DNA of 64,000 nucleotides, taken from assembly GCF_030936135.1 (NCBI RefSeq), contig NC_082613.1, positions 1,984,001 to 2,048,000 of the forward strand, in the 5' to 3' direction. This document shows positions 9,801-45,560 of this stretch, in pieces. The notes under the pieces are model-generated. The model worked only from the letters and a program-made list of their open reading frames with translations. It searched no databases and was not told the DNA's origin. Position 1 is the stretch's first letter. Every line of letters begins with the position of its first letter. This DNA is from Gavia stellata. Lineage: Eukaryota; Chordata; Aves; Gaviiformes; Gaviidae. The position numbers were made by a program, and so were the translations under genes.

Positions 9801-12800
9801 GCACTTCAGCTCCTCTCCATCCCAGCTCGACCCCTGGGCTCTGAATGGAACAGCCCCTTCCCAAAAAAGCACTGGTGGGAGGCTGTTTTCCCCTATGGCT
9901 GCCTTGATGCTCGGGGCCAAGGCTGTTGCAGAGGGAAAGGGGTGTCTGGCAGGGCTGAACCGCTGCCTGAACAGCCCCTGCGCCGGGCTGGCAGCTCGCC
10001 CTCCATGCTTCCCCTTCGTTTCCACCATTGCACATTGCTGGGGTGGCGCACGGCAGCACCCGGGACCGTTTCTGGGCTCGGCATCCAGAAGCAGGTGCTG
10101 AGAGGGGCAGGAGGAGGGATGCGTCCCCAGATGTGCAGCCATGGGCCAGCTGAATGGCCGTGTCCTTGGGTTTAACAGCCGGTGGTGGATATTTTTGTCT
10201 GTCTGATCAGGTGGGACTCTGGTTATCTGGTGGGGTTGCCTGTGGGACCTACCCGATCCTCCTAATGTCCCGGCCCTGCACACTCCCATGTGGGCTTTGA
10301 GTCACTTGATTGAAGTTCCTGCTCAAGCCAAACTGCTGCAGGACATCGGCATCTCCTTCCAATTCAAACGGGATGAGCCAAAGGGCTTTGCTCCTGTAAG
10401 GAACTGGTCGTGGCCCTGAAGGTTTTGCAACTGCAAAGTGCCGGCGGGAGGAGGGCTCATGCCACGCGCACAAGACTGGTCCCTCTCCAGTGCCCAGGGC
10501 CTCTGAGCTGCATCAGGGAGGGACCTGGAGAGAGCCATCTCCGGTCGAGCCGTATGCATGGGCTTAGCAAGGTGGGTAGGAGAAGCAGGGATGGGCACAG
10601 GGTGGCGGGGGCTGTGACTCCCACAGCGGCTGGGCTCTGCCCACCCCGTGCCGTGCTCCTGAGCCGCCCGGGCTGCGCGTGGTCCTGGGTTTGATGGGGG
10701 AAGGAAAACTTCACCCTTTACCTTGACGGGAGCAGGGAGGAGGGTAACCGTGAGTGTGGGCCCTTTGAAATCCTGGCCCCGCTTCTCTCCTGTGTGGAGT
10801 TTTTTTGGTTTTAAAAGAAAGGAGGTGCACGCCTGGGCGTGTTATAGCTTCTGAGTAAGCACGCAATGGGGCCTGTACGGAGCGGGAAGGCTGCGCGCCA
10901 GCACGAACAGGCGTCGGCTCATTTCAACACGCGTAATGAGTTGGGAACAGTCTCGGAGAGGGAGCACGTGGAGCAGCCCGGCTCCCCCGGTGCAAAGGGC
11001 TGTGTCTGGCTGTGTGGGGCAGAGCGCTGGGCTCCATGAGCCTGGAGGGGCTGAAATCACCCAGTGCCCCTGTTAAATGGGGACACTGGGGCTCAGGGCT
11101 GCAGTGCCCCGGGCTGGGAGTATGCGGAACCGCGTATGGGGCTGCAGGGGACCAAAAGGGCTGGGCTCAGGAGGGGTCTGCAGTTGGCACAGGCTGCGGG
11201 GTTAACGCTGCCTTAACCATTTTTGAGAGCTGCCTGTTCCTGGAAACACCACTAATGGAGAGTCTGCCTGCATCCCAGGAAATCCTCTAGCACCTCCTTA
11301 TCTTCAAATTGTCATCACGTCTAATGCATTTCCCTTGCTGCGATTCCTTGGGCCATCAGCGTCCGAGGCAGGGAAGAGCAGATCTCCTTCCCCTCTGCAG
11401 CAGCCGCTCCCGTGGTTGCAGGCGGCAGCACCCATGCGAGCGGCAGGAGCGGCGGTGCGCTTTTCTGTGGGGGCTGCCCTGGATTTTGAAATTCGGTAAC
11501 ACAAAAATCTTCTGCCCATCTCTGCAGGTACCGGGGGGGGCTCCCGATTCAGCTTCCTACTGCTCTGGGATGCTGAAAATTGCTTCTCTGGGGAAGGGGA
11601 TCTCTGACTGCCATTTCTGGCAGCCTCATGGCAGAGTGATTTGCCATAAGTGTGGAAAAAAGCATGTTAAAAGCTCATCAGTTAAAATGAGTGAACTAAC
11701 TACAAAATCAAAGGGAAGGATTTTTCAAGTTCAGCACCGACAAGCTCCATGCAAGACATGAGCAGGCCTAGAAAAGCTGTCAGGAAAAGGCACAGAGGAA
11801 CCTGTGATCCATTTTCAGCCCCTTTCTGGATTCCTTGCTTCGTTTGGGTCCTAACATGTTCCCATGTCTGTGGTATGGACTGAGCCAGATGCATCTCTAG
11901 GTACCCCATACGCAGCCAAGACAATTTACTCCAACGGAGCGGCTCGGGATTTGGCCGGGAGCAAAGGAAAGAAAAATCTTTCTGGCAGGAACTAAGGGGA
12001 TTGCAGAGCCACAGCACAGCTTTTTCCTATCGAATACCTCTATTGAAAACCTGTGTTTGGCTTTGAGGGGGTTTTAAGCTTTGCATTATGGGCTTGCAAA
12101 GACCAAAAAAAGAGAAAAAGCCAAATAGAATTAGTTTCTCTGAGCAAGGTTAAGTTTTAGTAAGTTTAGACAGAGCGATGAAGTAGCGGCAGACTCCTCC
12201 CAACCTCCCCCACTGTGAGAAGGAGCCGAGCAGAAACGTGGCGAGGACTTCCAAGAATAATTAGAAACACTTCTGCAGAAGGGAGAAAAAAGAAGGTGCA
12301 GGGCAGCGCCTGCCTTACCTGCAAACCCTCGGCGTGCCCGGGGAGGGGAGGCAGAGGCCGGCTCCCCTGTGCCGGCTGCCCGGCCCCGGCCTCTCTCGCC
12401 TGCTCTCCTCCACCCTGCCACCCCCACGCCGGCTTTTATGGCCTTTCTTGTCACTCAGTTGAGTTGAGCCGGGCTACAGCGAATTGCCACACTTTCTGCT
12501 GGCTTCCTGTTTGTTCATCGCGAGCGTCTGTGGTAAAATTTCCATTACACGCTGGACAGACAGGGCGGCAAAGAGAAGTGAAGAAAAAAAAAAAACACCA
12601 AGCCCAACTCTGTGTTTTAGTGGTTCTCTCAACTCATTTGAAAATGAGAAAGCACCCGGCTGCTGTTAGATAGAGAGAGGTGAGGAGGGATGCCCTGGCT
12701 GCGGGACCTGCAGAGCATCCTCCAGTGCCTGTGTCCAGCCTGGGCACGAAGCTGCTCTGGGTTCCCTGTTCCCTGGCCCTGGGGGGATAGAGATGTCCCC

Positions 12801-15800
12801 TTCCTCAGTTCAACAAGCAGAACACCCTCATTTCCACCCCACCCACCAAAAAAGCGTGTTTCCTAAATGCTGCCTCTCTGAATGGAGCCAGAGCACAAGG
12901 CAAAGCTCCATCCTGCCCTGACCAAGGGCTGTGGCACGTGCCTGCGTCCCCCTTCACCCTAAAGCCAGCCCAGCTCAGCCAGTAGATCCTCCATCTAGGC
13001 CAAACCCGGAGCAGAGAGCAGCTCCCATGTCTTGTGGCTCTAAGAAAGCAGATCTGGAGGGGAGTGATTTATTTTGATCTTTGTTAATCCTTGGCAGGCC
13101 CAGAAAAGCTGTTTTGGCTATAGAACAGAGGAAAACAAAGGAAAAGGTGGAAAACTGCCTGCCATGACAATACGGATGCTACCAAAGGGTCTCGGCACGT
13201 GTGAAGCAGCGTCCCTTGGTCCGGAGGGGACAGCATATTCCTGTGGGGCTGGAGCAGTGTGTGTACAGAGCAGGGACACACAGCTGCAGGACAAGCTGTG
13301 CTCCTCACCGCCTCTGCAAAGGGTGATTTCCATCGGCCATTGCAGAGTCTCCGATAGCTCCTGGTCTGCTCCAACCCGTGTTTCTCTCTCGGCCCCACCA
13401 GTGCCCCAGGCTGTCGCTGTTTCATCCTGGCTCTGTGCCGGGCCCTGCTTTAGAGGGTGTAAAACACCCCATGTGCTGCTTTCTGAGCTGAAATGGGGCT
13501 GAACGGGTGAGCGGTGGTAACGGTGGAGGGAGGCAGTCTGGTGGCTCAAGGACGTGTGTTTGGTTTGCTACCTTGGATGGGACATGGCTTCCCCAGCGCC
13601 CCCCTTTCCAGGGGACCCTGCATGATGGCAGAGGGCTTGTGGAGCTGCAGCCCAGCTCTTCCCGAGCTCTGTGTGTAAATGCCGTGTTATCCCTTGGCAA
13701 AGCTGCAGCACCGGGAGTTTGCTGTGGTCTTGGTGTACGTATCTGCATGGGACCCCTGTGGTGGGAACCATCTACAAAACCTCCTCGGCTGCAGCACACA
13801 GCACGCGTGTCCCTCCGCACCTGCAAAGGCAGAGATGAGCGCAGGAAACGCCACAGTACCAGCACCAGTGGTCGATGCTGGCCATTTGAAGGGTATATTT
13901 AGTCACATCACCTCCCTCAAACACAGCTCAGAGCGGAGGTCCTGGTGTCGGAGCGGCTCCCGGGTGCAGCAGGCTCAGGGTCCTGCCGTAGGGAGCGGAG
14001 ATCTCCATCTCGCCCCCCGCCCGGGCTCGTCTGCAGTCCTCATGGGACGGACACCGCAGGGAGGCTGTGAGCCCATCTCCTTCCCTCCACACTCTGCCCT
14101 TGCAGTCTCACCTTTCGGGGCTTTCATTTCTCTCCCCGCTCACGTCGGATGAGAGAGTTACCCCAGCTGGGGCGGCTCAGGGACTAAGCGGTACCTGTAA
14201 CGAACTCGTTAGCGTGGCTCAGAGAGCTGCTTGGAAAGGCTGCGCTGCTCAAACCCTCCTTTTCTCTTCTTGCAGCTATTGTTCGCAGGAGAAAGGAAGG
14301 GAGGGGGGCACTTGCATGGTCTTTGTTTTTTCTTTCTGTTTATTAAAAGCAGAGAAGGAATACTTGGGATCCAAGATTTCCTCCTCTGCTCTGACTGCGT
14401 GTGTTTTAACACCCGTGCTTTTCCCAGAGCACAGCTACCTCCCTCAGAGGTGCCTGAACTCGGCACTTGTTTGCAGCCTGCGCCCATGGGTGCTCCACGC
14501 TAAACCTACCCTTCCCCAGCACAGCTTGTGGTGCTACAGAGAAAAAATGTTGGTCAGTTAAATAATGTGACTTTCTCAATAGTCATCTGTCTTCCCAGCT
14601 ACGGTGTGCAAGCGTGCTGCTGCTTTTGTACCTAGGACTCTGCAAGTTGTCGTTAGCATAACAGTATTATTTCCCATTAGTTAATATTAAAACAACTGTG
14701 GCAGCAAGGAAGATGGATGAAATAGCACAATTTTGCAAACCTATTTGCTGGGCACTGGGAAATGAAACAGCGTCTGAAAAAGTCCTGAAGCCCTCGCTGC
14801 TGCTTTTCAGGGATGTTGTACTGAGTTTCAAGGCGCGTTATAATTTTACTGGCTAACGAACCGTATAAAACACTAGGGATAAGGTTTAGAAAAGAAAGCC
14901 AGATGAGCTTGGACGCGTGCGTGCAAAACGCTGTGACCGCCGTTAACCAAGCTCCTGCACCCCCAGCCTGCCGCGACCGGACTCCCCAGACGTGCGACAC
15001 GTGGAGCGGCCCCGCGCCGGCGGTCAGTACGGGCTTGGCCACGGCAGAAATTTGGGACAAAGCATTCCGGTCACCAGATATTGCTTTCCACAGCAGGGCA
15101 ATTGCACAGCCCTGCTCGGGACATGGCTGAGACATCAGTATCCATGGGGCTTGTGAAGGAGTCCCAGCACAAGGAGAAGCTTCCCAAAGCGCCGCACCGT
15201 AAAATCCCAAATGCTGGAAGCTTCAGCCACGGACACTGCGGAGGACCCCAGGTTTTTCCTGTGCTTTGGATCCTTTTATTGAACTCTTTCCCAACCCTTT
15301 CTCTTCTTGTTGCAATTATTCAGCCTACAGCCAATGGGGTCAAATGAATCTTCAGCGTACATTTGTTGAGGTTGAATAAAGTCTTTTAAATGTCTTTGAT
15401 TTTTATAAATGCCTCTGTAGTGAGTGAGCTTGATCAAGCATTGCTTTCAGCAAGAAACAGCGTGAATTTAACTTAAGGTGGTGGTGAAAAAGTTTCCAGT
15501 GGCACCAGGTAAACACGTTAGTGCGTAACGTGTCGGATGTATTGTCTGATCGCCGTCTAAAATACTCCTCGTACAACAGCTTAAAAATACCCCATTTTCC
15601 ATTGCCGTTTTGATACCGACTTCTGAAAAACCGCCTCTGTTAGCAGAGCAGTGTTTTTAATGCAAGCCCCGCCAGCGGTTGTTGGCAACAAATTTCCTCG
15701 TTTATTATACACAGAAATTAAGGTGTTTTTTTTTTTTTGCAGTTGGCCAAGATTGTACCCTGGAGAGCTATGGGGTGGAGCTGCCAGGTCCAGAGAGCCG

Positions 15801-17569
15801 CGGCACGCTGCTCTGCCCAGACCCAGGTGCCAGGAGGTAGCAGCGAGGCTGCTGCTCGTGCTCATCAGTGCAGCCCACTCCTGCAATGAATTGCCAAGTG
15901 CTCAGATGAGCGGTGGGGCAAGCACGCGGGTTTCAGCCCACAAGTTCTGCCTCTTTCTGTACAAATAGGAAACAAGCGGGTAGCAAGCTCGAAAGGAAAA
16001 TGAGTCGTTTGTTCTGACCTGATTGATCACTGGGTTGCTTTCCAGCCCCACCAAGCCCACGAACGGGGCAGCCCCCGGCACTGGAGATGCCTCAGGCAGT
16101 TACCTGGGGCTGGCAGCAATGAGATATTTCATCTGTTTCAAAGAACACCAAGCCCATCTGCTGCAGAAGGAGAAAATACAACCCAAAAGTTCTCAGGTGC
16201 TCCTGCCTCGAAATGAGTGTGTTTCCTCTTTGATGGTCAAGCAGATATTGTTCTCGGTTTTTTGTGTTGTTTTTTTTTTAACCGCTCCTATCTATTTTTA
16301 GTGATGAGGGAATGGTGTTCAAGAGCCTCTGCTGCTGGTCAGATCAGCTGTGGTTTGGGTTGTTCCGGATGCTGGGCAGGAAGTCAAGCAAAGCCGGTCC
16401 TGGCGCTGTGCTGGGTCTGCAGGCGCTGCCGAGAGCGGGGGTCCTGCAGCGGTGGGGTGGGACCCCGGCGACGAGGGTGCTGCCGGGCCCGCGGGCATCT
16501 TGCGATAGCAGAGGGCGGCAATAAATCAAATGCCTTCCAGAGGTTTTTTGGCTGCTTTAATGGGAGAGCTGGAAGTGTGGCACTGCCCGGGTGCGTGACG
16601 AGAAAAAGGGATTGGTTTTTGTTTCCTCCCCTTTCTCCAGTGTCCCCACGTTTCGGGAGGAGGCCGTGGGGAGGGCGGCTGTCCTGCAAGGCATCCCCAT
16701 GTGCTGCATGGCCATGGCCGGGCTGGTCAACGGAGGCAGCAAGCTGGAGCTGGAGCGGTGCGCGTCTCTCCCGGTCGGGGTCTGGGGAGCGCTGCGCTCA
16801 GCCGTGGCAGCCGGGCACCGCGCTACGGCTCAACAAACCACTACATTTGCTCATTTTTCCACTTTAAAAAAATGGCGTGACCCTTGTGGGGCTTTTTGGG
16901 CTGGCGAGGAGAGCGGCGCTGCCGAGGGCTGCAGCAGCAGCGCGGGCAGCAGCAGTAGCCTGGCTGTGACACATCCTCACGGCCAGGGCTGTCTAAGAGA
17001 GCCTTAGATCAGTATCTTGGCAAAAAAGAGTGGGTTTTTTTGTTCTCGCTCTCACCGCCCCAGCCTGCGAGCGGCCAGCGTGGCCGGCGCTGGGGAGCAC
17101 GCGTGCGTCCTGGCCGGGAGGACAGAGAGGCAGAGGCGGGGAGGGAAGCCGCCTGCCTCCCACACAGTGTTTCCGATGTGGCGTGTTTGCCACCGGCGGT
17201 TTGTCACAAACAAAAGAAATTCAATTTTGTAGTGCTGGTGATGGCGGGGTAGGGGAGAGGGGCCTGGAGGGCCCTCCAGACCACGGCCATGGGAGGCTGA
17301 GGGGATCCAAGATGGCGCCGTGGCCTGGGGACGAGGGCGATGGCGGCAGCGACGAGGCCACCTGGGGCCGAGGCCGTCAGCTACAGCGTTTGCTGGTGAA
17401 TTCGCCATCGCCACCTCGAGCAGGGCGCAGAGAAGGAGGGGAGGGGACGGCACCATGTTTTCGGGTGGCAGGAGCAGCCCACCCTGGGGGAAGCGCTGGT
17501 GTGGGTGCACAGCCGGTTTGCTGAAGTAAAATGTGGCTGTGTAGCGGCAAAACCCGGGTTTGCCGGGGT
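6836..17569. other. Gene-free region upstream of CRH2
   Basis: No exon or known repeat was recognised. Local features are a GT-rich microsatellite tract at about 6855-6955, a C-run at about 7661-7673 and a three-copy 20-bp tandem repeat at 8301-8370 (gctcccctgcctgcccaacc variants). AT-richer non-repetitive stretches, for example about 14560-14900 and 15240-15460, could be conserved regulatory DNA for CRH2. That is a guess without an alignment. Confidence 0.5.
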
Positions 17570-18180
17570 GCAGTGTGGATGTGCTGAGTGAAAATGCAGA
17601 TCTGCTGAGGGAAAAGGTGGATCTGCTGAGGAAAATGTGAATCTGCTGAGGGAAAATGGGGATCTTCTGAGGAGAAGTGCAGATCTGAGGAAAACGTGAA
17701 TCTGCCGAGGAAAAAACGTGGCTCTGCTGAGAGCAAGTGCAGATCTAGAGGCAAAATAGGGATCTACTGGGGAAAAATACAGATCTGAGGAAAAACATGG
17801 ACCTACTGAGGAAAAACGTGGCTCTACTGAGGGCAAGTGCAGATCTAGAGGCAAAATAGGGATCTACTGGGGAAAAATACAGATCTGAGGATAAATGTGG
17901 ACCTACTGAGGAAAAACATGGATCTGCTGAGGGCAAGTGCAGCTCTTCTAGGTGCAAAATAGGGATCTACTGGGGAAAAATACAGATCTGAGGAAAAACA
18001 TGGACCTACTGAGGAAAAACATGGATCTACTGAGGGCAAGTGCAGATCTTCTGAACCAAAATAGGGATCTACTGGGGAAAGATGCAGATCTGCTGAGGAA
18101 AAATGTGGATCTGAGGAAAAGCGTGGACCTGCTGAGGAAAAATGCAGATGTTCTGAGGAAAATTATGGATGAACTGGGTT
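17570..18180. repeat. Purine-rich minisatellite with ~100-bp higher-order period
   Basis: Roughly 20-21-bp monomers (variants of gtggatctgctgaggaaaaa) are arranged in a higher-order unit of about 100 bp. The marker gcaagtgcag begins at 17733, 17833, 17933 and about 18036. AGATCT recurs throughout. Both strands stay open over long stretches because 21 bp is 7 codons, giving repetitive DLLRKN-type peptides on plus. The 100-bp higher-order period breaks that frame, which argues against coding. Confidence 0.9.
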
Positions 18181-20398
18181 AAAAGCAAGAACGGTCCTGC
18201 ATGCAAAGATTTCTGGGATCTTTGGGCCGTGTGGTCCCTGTGGCCATGCCCAGGGACAGGGTGTGGGTCACTTGGCCCTTAATGCGCTGGCAAAGGGGGC
18301 CATGCCGTGCTCCACCACGCCATCACGGGTGTGCCAGCCACCGGCCATGGGTGCTGGGGACTGCCTGGGTGCGTGGGTGGCATTCAGCAGCCTGGAAGTG
18401 CTGCAAAACAAGATGTGGCAGTCTGAGGCCCTGGTGATGCCTCCTCGTCCCCACATCCTTCACACCCCAATTCTTGTCTTCCCCTCCCATGGCTGAGTAT
18501 CCTACAGCTGCTGTCTATGCCCATCACAGGCTCATCGGGGCCATGGATGGACCATGGGTGCAGGACACCCTCTGATGCTCTGCATGGTGGGTCGCAGCCC
18601 CATGGTGCCCAGTTCTTCTCCATCCACACACCTCCCCGGGCCGCTTCCTACATGTTACTCATCAAGGGCTGTTATCAGGGGCACAGAGAGGCTGCATCCA
18701 TGATGTTTCAAGGAGGTTAGGTGTGTGGATTGGGATGAAGTATGCTGGGGAGAAGAGGTGCTTTGCCACCCCTCCCCTCCCCAAGGAAGTGTTGTGGAAT
18801 TTTCACCCCCATGGTGGACCCTGGGGGCAAATCTGCTCAACACCCACACATGGCCTTGTCTCCCTCAAGGAGGCCAATGGCACTGCTCAGACAAGGTCTG
18901 CTGGAGCTTTATGCCTGAAGGATGATGGCGGCATTCATTCATGGGGTTGATCATGGTCTAGAAAGAAGACACCGGGCTACTCCAGCACTGAGCTCCTGCC
19001 CTGGCGGCTGCAGCCCAGAGGAAGGACTCCAGGTGCAGACATGCTCCTCCATGGGCCTGGTGATGCTGCTGTCCCTTGTCCCGCTGCTGCTCACCTGGTG
19101 CCCCAGCCAAAACCCCCTGTGTCTGCCTATCCTCCTGTGTTTGTGCTTATGAGCTCTCCTTCCACCTACGCAAGGAGCTATTTTTAGCAGACACTAATCA
19201 AGTGTCAGTGCTGGCTCTGAGCGTGGCTTTCAAGCTGAGGGCTCATGCTTTCGCCGAGCACTTGCAGGAACTCGGGCGTGTGTTTTCTTTTAAATTCACT
19301 TGAGAATTTATACAACATGCTGCAGAGCGGTGGCAGTTATTTTGGGCTCATCACACCTGAGCCCACACTGAGTTATCACCAGGCGACTCTCCATTTTGGC
19401 AAGAGCCTGGCAGAACATCCCCCTCCCGGCCTCGCTTTCCTCGCTGCCGGCACCGCCTGCCTGCCTTGCCTAACCCCTCAGGAGCCGGCTCGGAGCCAGG
19501 GACGCCCAGCCAAGGGGTAGGTTTGCTCCTCTTGGCCCGTTTATCTCCAGGACAAGGATGTTGCATTGGGACTTTGAATCATGCAGGAAAGGAAAATACT
19601 CTGTGTTCAGCCACAGGGGTCATAGCCTCCTCTGACTAAATCCAACTCGTGGGGCTGGCCGGCTCCCCTTCCGCTGAGGTTACTCTGGCCTGCTAACAGC
19701 TTCCCGGAGACCGTTATGAGACCTGCTCCTCACCACATCGTGAGCAGCTCTGATTCAGCAAGAGCAAGCTGGTGTTTGGGTGAGCTGTGTTTCATTTTGG
19801 CTGCTGAACTGAAACAGGGGCTTGGTGCTTCTTAAGCCGAAGTGCGATGTGATCCGAGCTGAACTTCAGCTTTCGTGCAGATATGAGGAACTGCCTCTCC
19901 TTGGGTACCACTTGGATCTAGAGCATGGTATTTCCTCCCAGGTGCAAGGCAGCAAGAGGAGGGATCTGGGGAATGGGAGCGGTGGGTTTTTTCTCCTGCT
20001 CACAGCCCTGCTGCAAGCAGGACACCTTGGTCTGAGGGGGGTTATCCTATCCTTGCAGAGAGGCCGCAGGGTGCTCTCTGTCCCATGAGGTGAAGGCTCC
20101 CTCCCTGCCTCGGTAGCATCAGACAGAGCGAGCGCATGCCATAGGGGAGGCTCTCCCTGGGGTGTAAGAGCTTCAGTGTTCACCGAAGAGAAGCAACAAC
20201 AGCTGCCTGTAACCAGCACAGAGCTGTAAGAACCGCTCTGCAGGGTCAGCCTGCTCCTCAGCAGCAGGGTCTCAACCTCCTGCCGCCGCTTGAGATAGCT
20301 CCCCTCCCAGGGCAGCAGTCCCGAAGGGCTGCGAATCCTTCTGGGCACTGCTGGGGCATGACAAAGAATGGCTCCATTCAAGAAAACCAGAGAAAAAA
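18181..20398. other. Intergenic between minisatellite and UCKL1 3' end
   Basis: No gene or recognised repeat. The sequence is unique with mixed GC and only short incidental open frames. Confidence 0.5.
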
Positions 20399-20679
20399 TT
20401 TATTACTTTTCTTTATAAAATATCTCCAATAAGTTATATAGGCAAATATTTATTTAAATTAAAATAAATTAACTCCGCTTTATGCTGGGACACACGACGG
20501 TCCACAAAGTCAAACTAGGATTTGTGTTTCTTTGAAAAAATATGCCCTAGATCTCCAATGTAAGATTTGAAAAAAATATCTATGCTTGGTGAGGAGGAAG
20601 GAGAAATCTCTGCAATGGACAGAAGGGGTTAAGGTGCGGTGCTGAAGCTGTCTGGGGCCAGTGGCCTCTCCACATCCAG
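20399..20679 (-). other. UCKL1: UCKL1 3' UTR with poly(A) signals
   Basis: After the UCKL1 stop the sequence becomes AT-rich. AATAAA occurs on minus at 20449-20454 and 20399-20404. Either could direct cleavage at about 20380-20430, giving a short 3' UTR of 250-300 nt. Confidence 0.65.
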
Positions 20680-43890
<23,211 letters not shown>

Positions 43891-43990
43891 GGTGCTGCCG
43901 GGGAGAGGCAGGAGCGGGCGGGCGGGGAAGCGGCGGGGACCGGGGAGGGGCGGTGCTGCCGCGTGGGTCCCCGGGACTTGTAGTGCGGGG
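43891..43990 (-). promoter_or_regulatory. UCKL1: UCKL1 CpG-island promoter with ZNF143-type site
   Basis: The region is CpG-dense and TATA-less. On minus, ACTACAAGTCCC at 43973-43984 closely matches the ZNF143/THAP11 element ACTACAATTCCC that marks many housekeeping promoters. It lies 83-94 bp upstream of the ATG. GGGCGGGG-type Sp1 boxes lie between. Transcription probably starts in about 43900-43970. Confidence 0.65.
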
Positions 43991-43999
43991 CCGGGGAGG

Positions 44000-45560
44000 G
44001 CGTGGGGCGGGGGGGGGGGGGGGGCTGGGGGGGGTGGGGGGGGCTGGGGGACACGGGGGGGTGCTGGGGGGTATGGGGGGGTGGGCATGGGGGGGTGCTG
44101 GGGGGCATGGGGGGGTGGTGGGGGGCATGGGGGGGTGGGCACGAGTGGGTGCTGGGGGGCATGGGTGGGTGGTGGGGGGCATGGGTGGGTGGGCACCAGT
44201 GGGTGCTGGGGGGCATGGGTGGGTGCTATGGGTATAGGTGGGTGGTGTGGGGCGTGGGTGGGTGCTGGGGGGCACGGGGGGGTGCTGGGGGGCATGGGTG
44301 GGTGGGCACGGGGGGGTGCTGGAGGGCATGGGTGGGTGCTGGGGGTATAATTGGGTGGTGTGGGGCGTGGGTGGGTGCTGGGGGGCACGGGGGGGTGCTG
44401 GGGGGCATGGGTGGGTGGTGGGGGGCATGGGTGGGTGGGCACGAGTGGGTGCTGGGGGGCATGGGTGGGTGGGCACCAGTGGGTGCTGGGGGGCATGGGT
44501 GGGTACTATGGGTATAGGTGGGTGGTGTGGGGCGTGGGTGGGTGCTGGGGGGCACGGGGGGGTGCTGGGGGGCATGGGTGGGTGGGCACGGGGGGGTGCT
44601 GGAGGGCATGGGTGGGTGCTGGGGGTATAATTGGGTGGTGTGGGGCGTGGGTGGGTGCTGGGGGGCACGGGGGGGTGCTGGGGGGCATGGGTGGGTGGTG
44701 GGGGGCATGGGTGGGTGGGCACGAGTGGGTGCTGGGGGGCATGGGTGGGTGGTGGGGGGCATGGGTGGGTGGGCACCAGTGGGTGCTGGGGGGCATGGGT
44801 GGGTACTATGGGTATAGGTGGGTGGTGTGGGGCGTGGGTGGGTGCTGGGGGGCACGGGGGGGTGCTGGGGGGCATGGGTGGGTGGGCACGGGGGGGTGCT
44901 GGAGGGCATGGGTGGGTGCTGGGGGTATAATTGGGTGGTGTGGGGCGTGGGTGGGTGCTGGGGGGCACGGGGGGGTGCTGGGGGGCATGGGTGGGTGGGC
45001 ACGGGGGGTGCTGGAGGGCATGGGTGGGTGCTGGGGGTATAATTGGGTGGTGTGGGGCGTGGGTGGGTGCTGGGGGGCATGGGGGGGTGCTGGGGGTATA
45101 GGTGGGTGGTGTGGGGCGTGGGTGGGTGCTGGGGGTATGGGTGGGTGGGCACGGGTGGGTGCTGGGGGTATAGGTGGGTGGTGTGGGGCTTGGGTGGGTG
45201 CTGTGGAGTGCAGGTGGGTGGGGTGGGGTGCAGGTGGGTGGGGTGGGCACTGGTGGGTGCTGTGGGTATAGGTGGGTGGGGTGGGGTGCAGGTGGGTGGT
45301 GTGGGCACAGGTGGGTGCTGGGGGTATAGGTGGGTGGTGTGGGTACAGGTGGGTGCTGTGGGGTGCAGGTGGGTGCTGTGGGTATGGGTGGGTGCTGGGG
45401 TGTGTGGGTGGGTGGTTTAGACATGGGTGGGGGCTGTGGGCATGAGTGGGTTCTGTGGCATGCAGAGGGTGCTGTGGGCACAGGTGGGTGCTGTCAGCAT
45501 GGGCGGGTTTTGTGGGGTGCAGATGGGTGCTGGGGGGTGCAGGTGGGTGCTGTGGGGCAT
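44000..45560. repeat. Large G-rich minisatellite between UCKL1 and ZNF512B
   Basis: The array consists of variants of a ~20-bp monomer (gggtgggtgctggggggcat) with interspersed longer ones. Higher-order copies of 280 and 300 bp are present: the ~120-bp segment from 44521 is identical to that from 44821, and gggtactatgggtata recurs exactly 300 bp apart (44501, 44801). Identity decays toward 45400-45560. The plus strand has hundreds of G-runs with strong quadruplex potential. Open frames of up to 605 codons through it are repeat artefacts (Pro/His/Thr one way, Gly/Trp the other). Confidence 0.95.

Noticed and set aside
9207-10289. 360-codon minus-strand open frame
   Set aside because: Ala/Gly/Arg-rich composition, a competing plus-strand frame over the same bases and no recognisable domain; most likely noncoding.
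10310-10410. Plus-strand exon-like peptide (AKLLQDIGISFQFKRDEPKG)
   Set aside because: Reads like protein locally, but I recognise no family and found no partner exon with matching phase.
17570-18180. CRISPR-like direct repeats
   Set aside because: Units are contiguous monomers without unique spacers, and the DNA is vertebrate.
17952-18182. 76-codon DLLRKN-repeat protein
   Set aside because: It is a reading of the 21-bp monomers; the 100-bp higher-order period would break the frame outside this stretch, and both strands are equally open.
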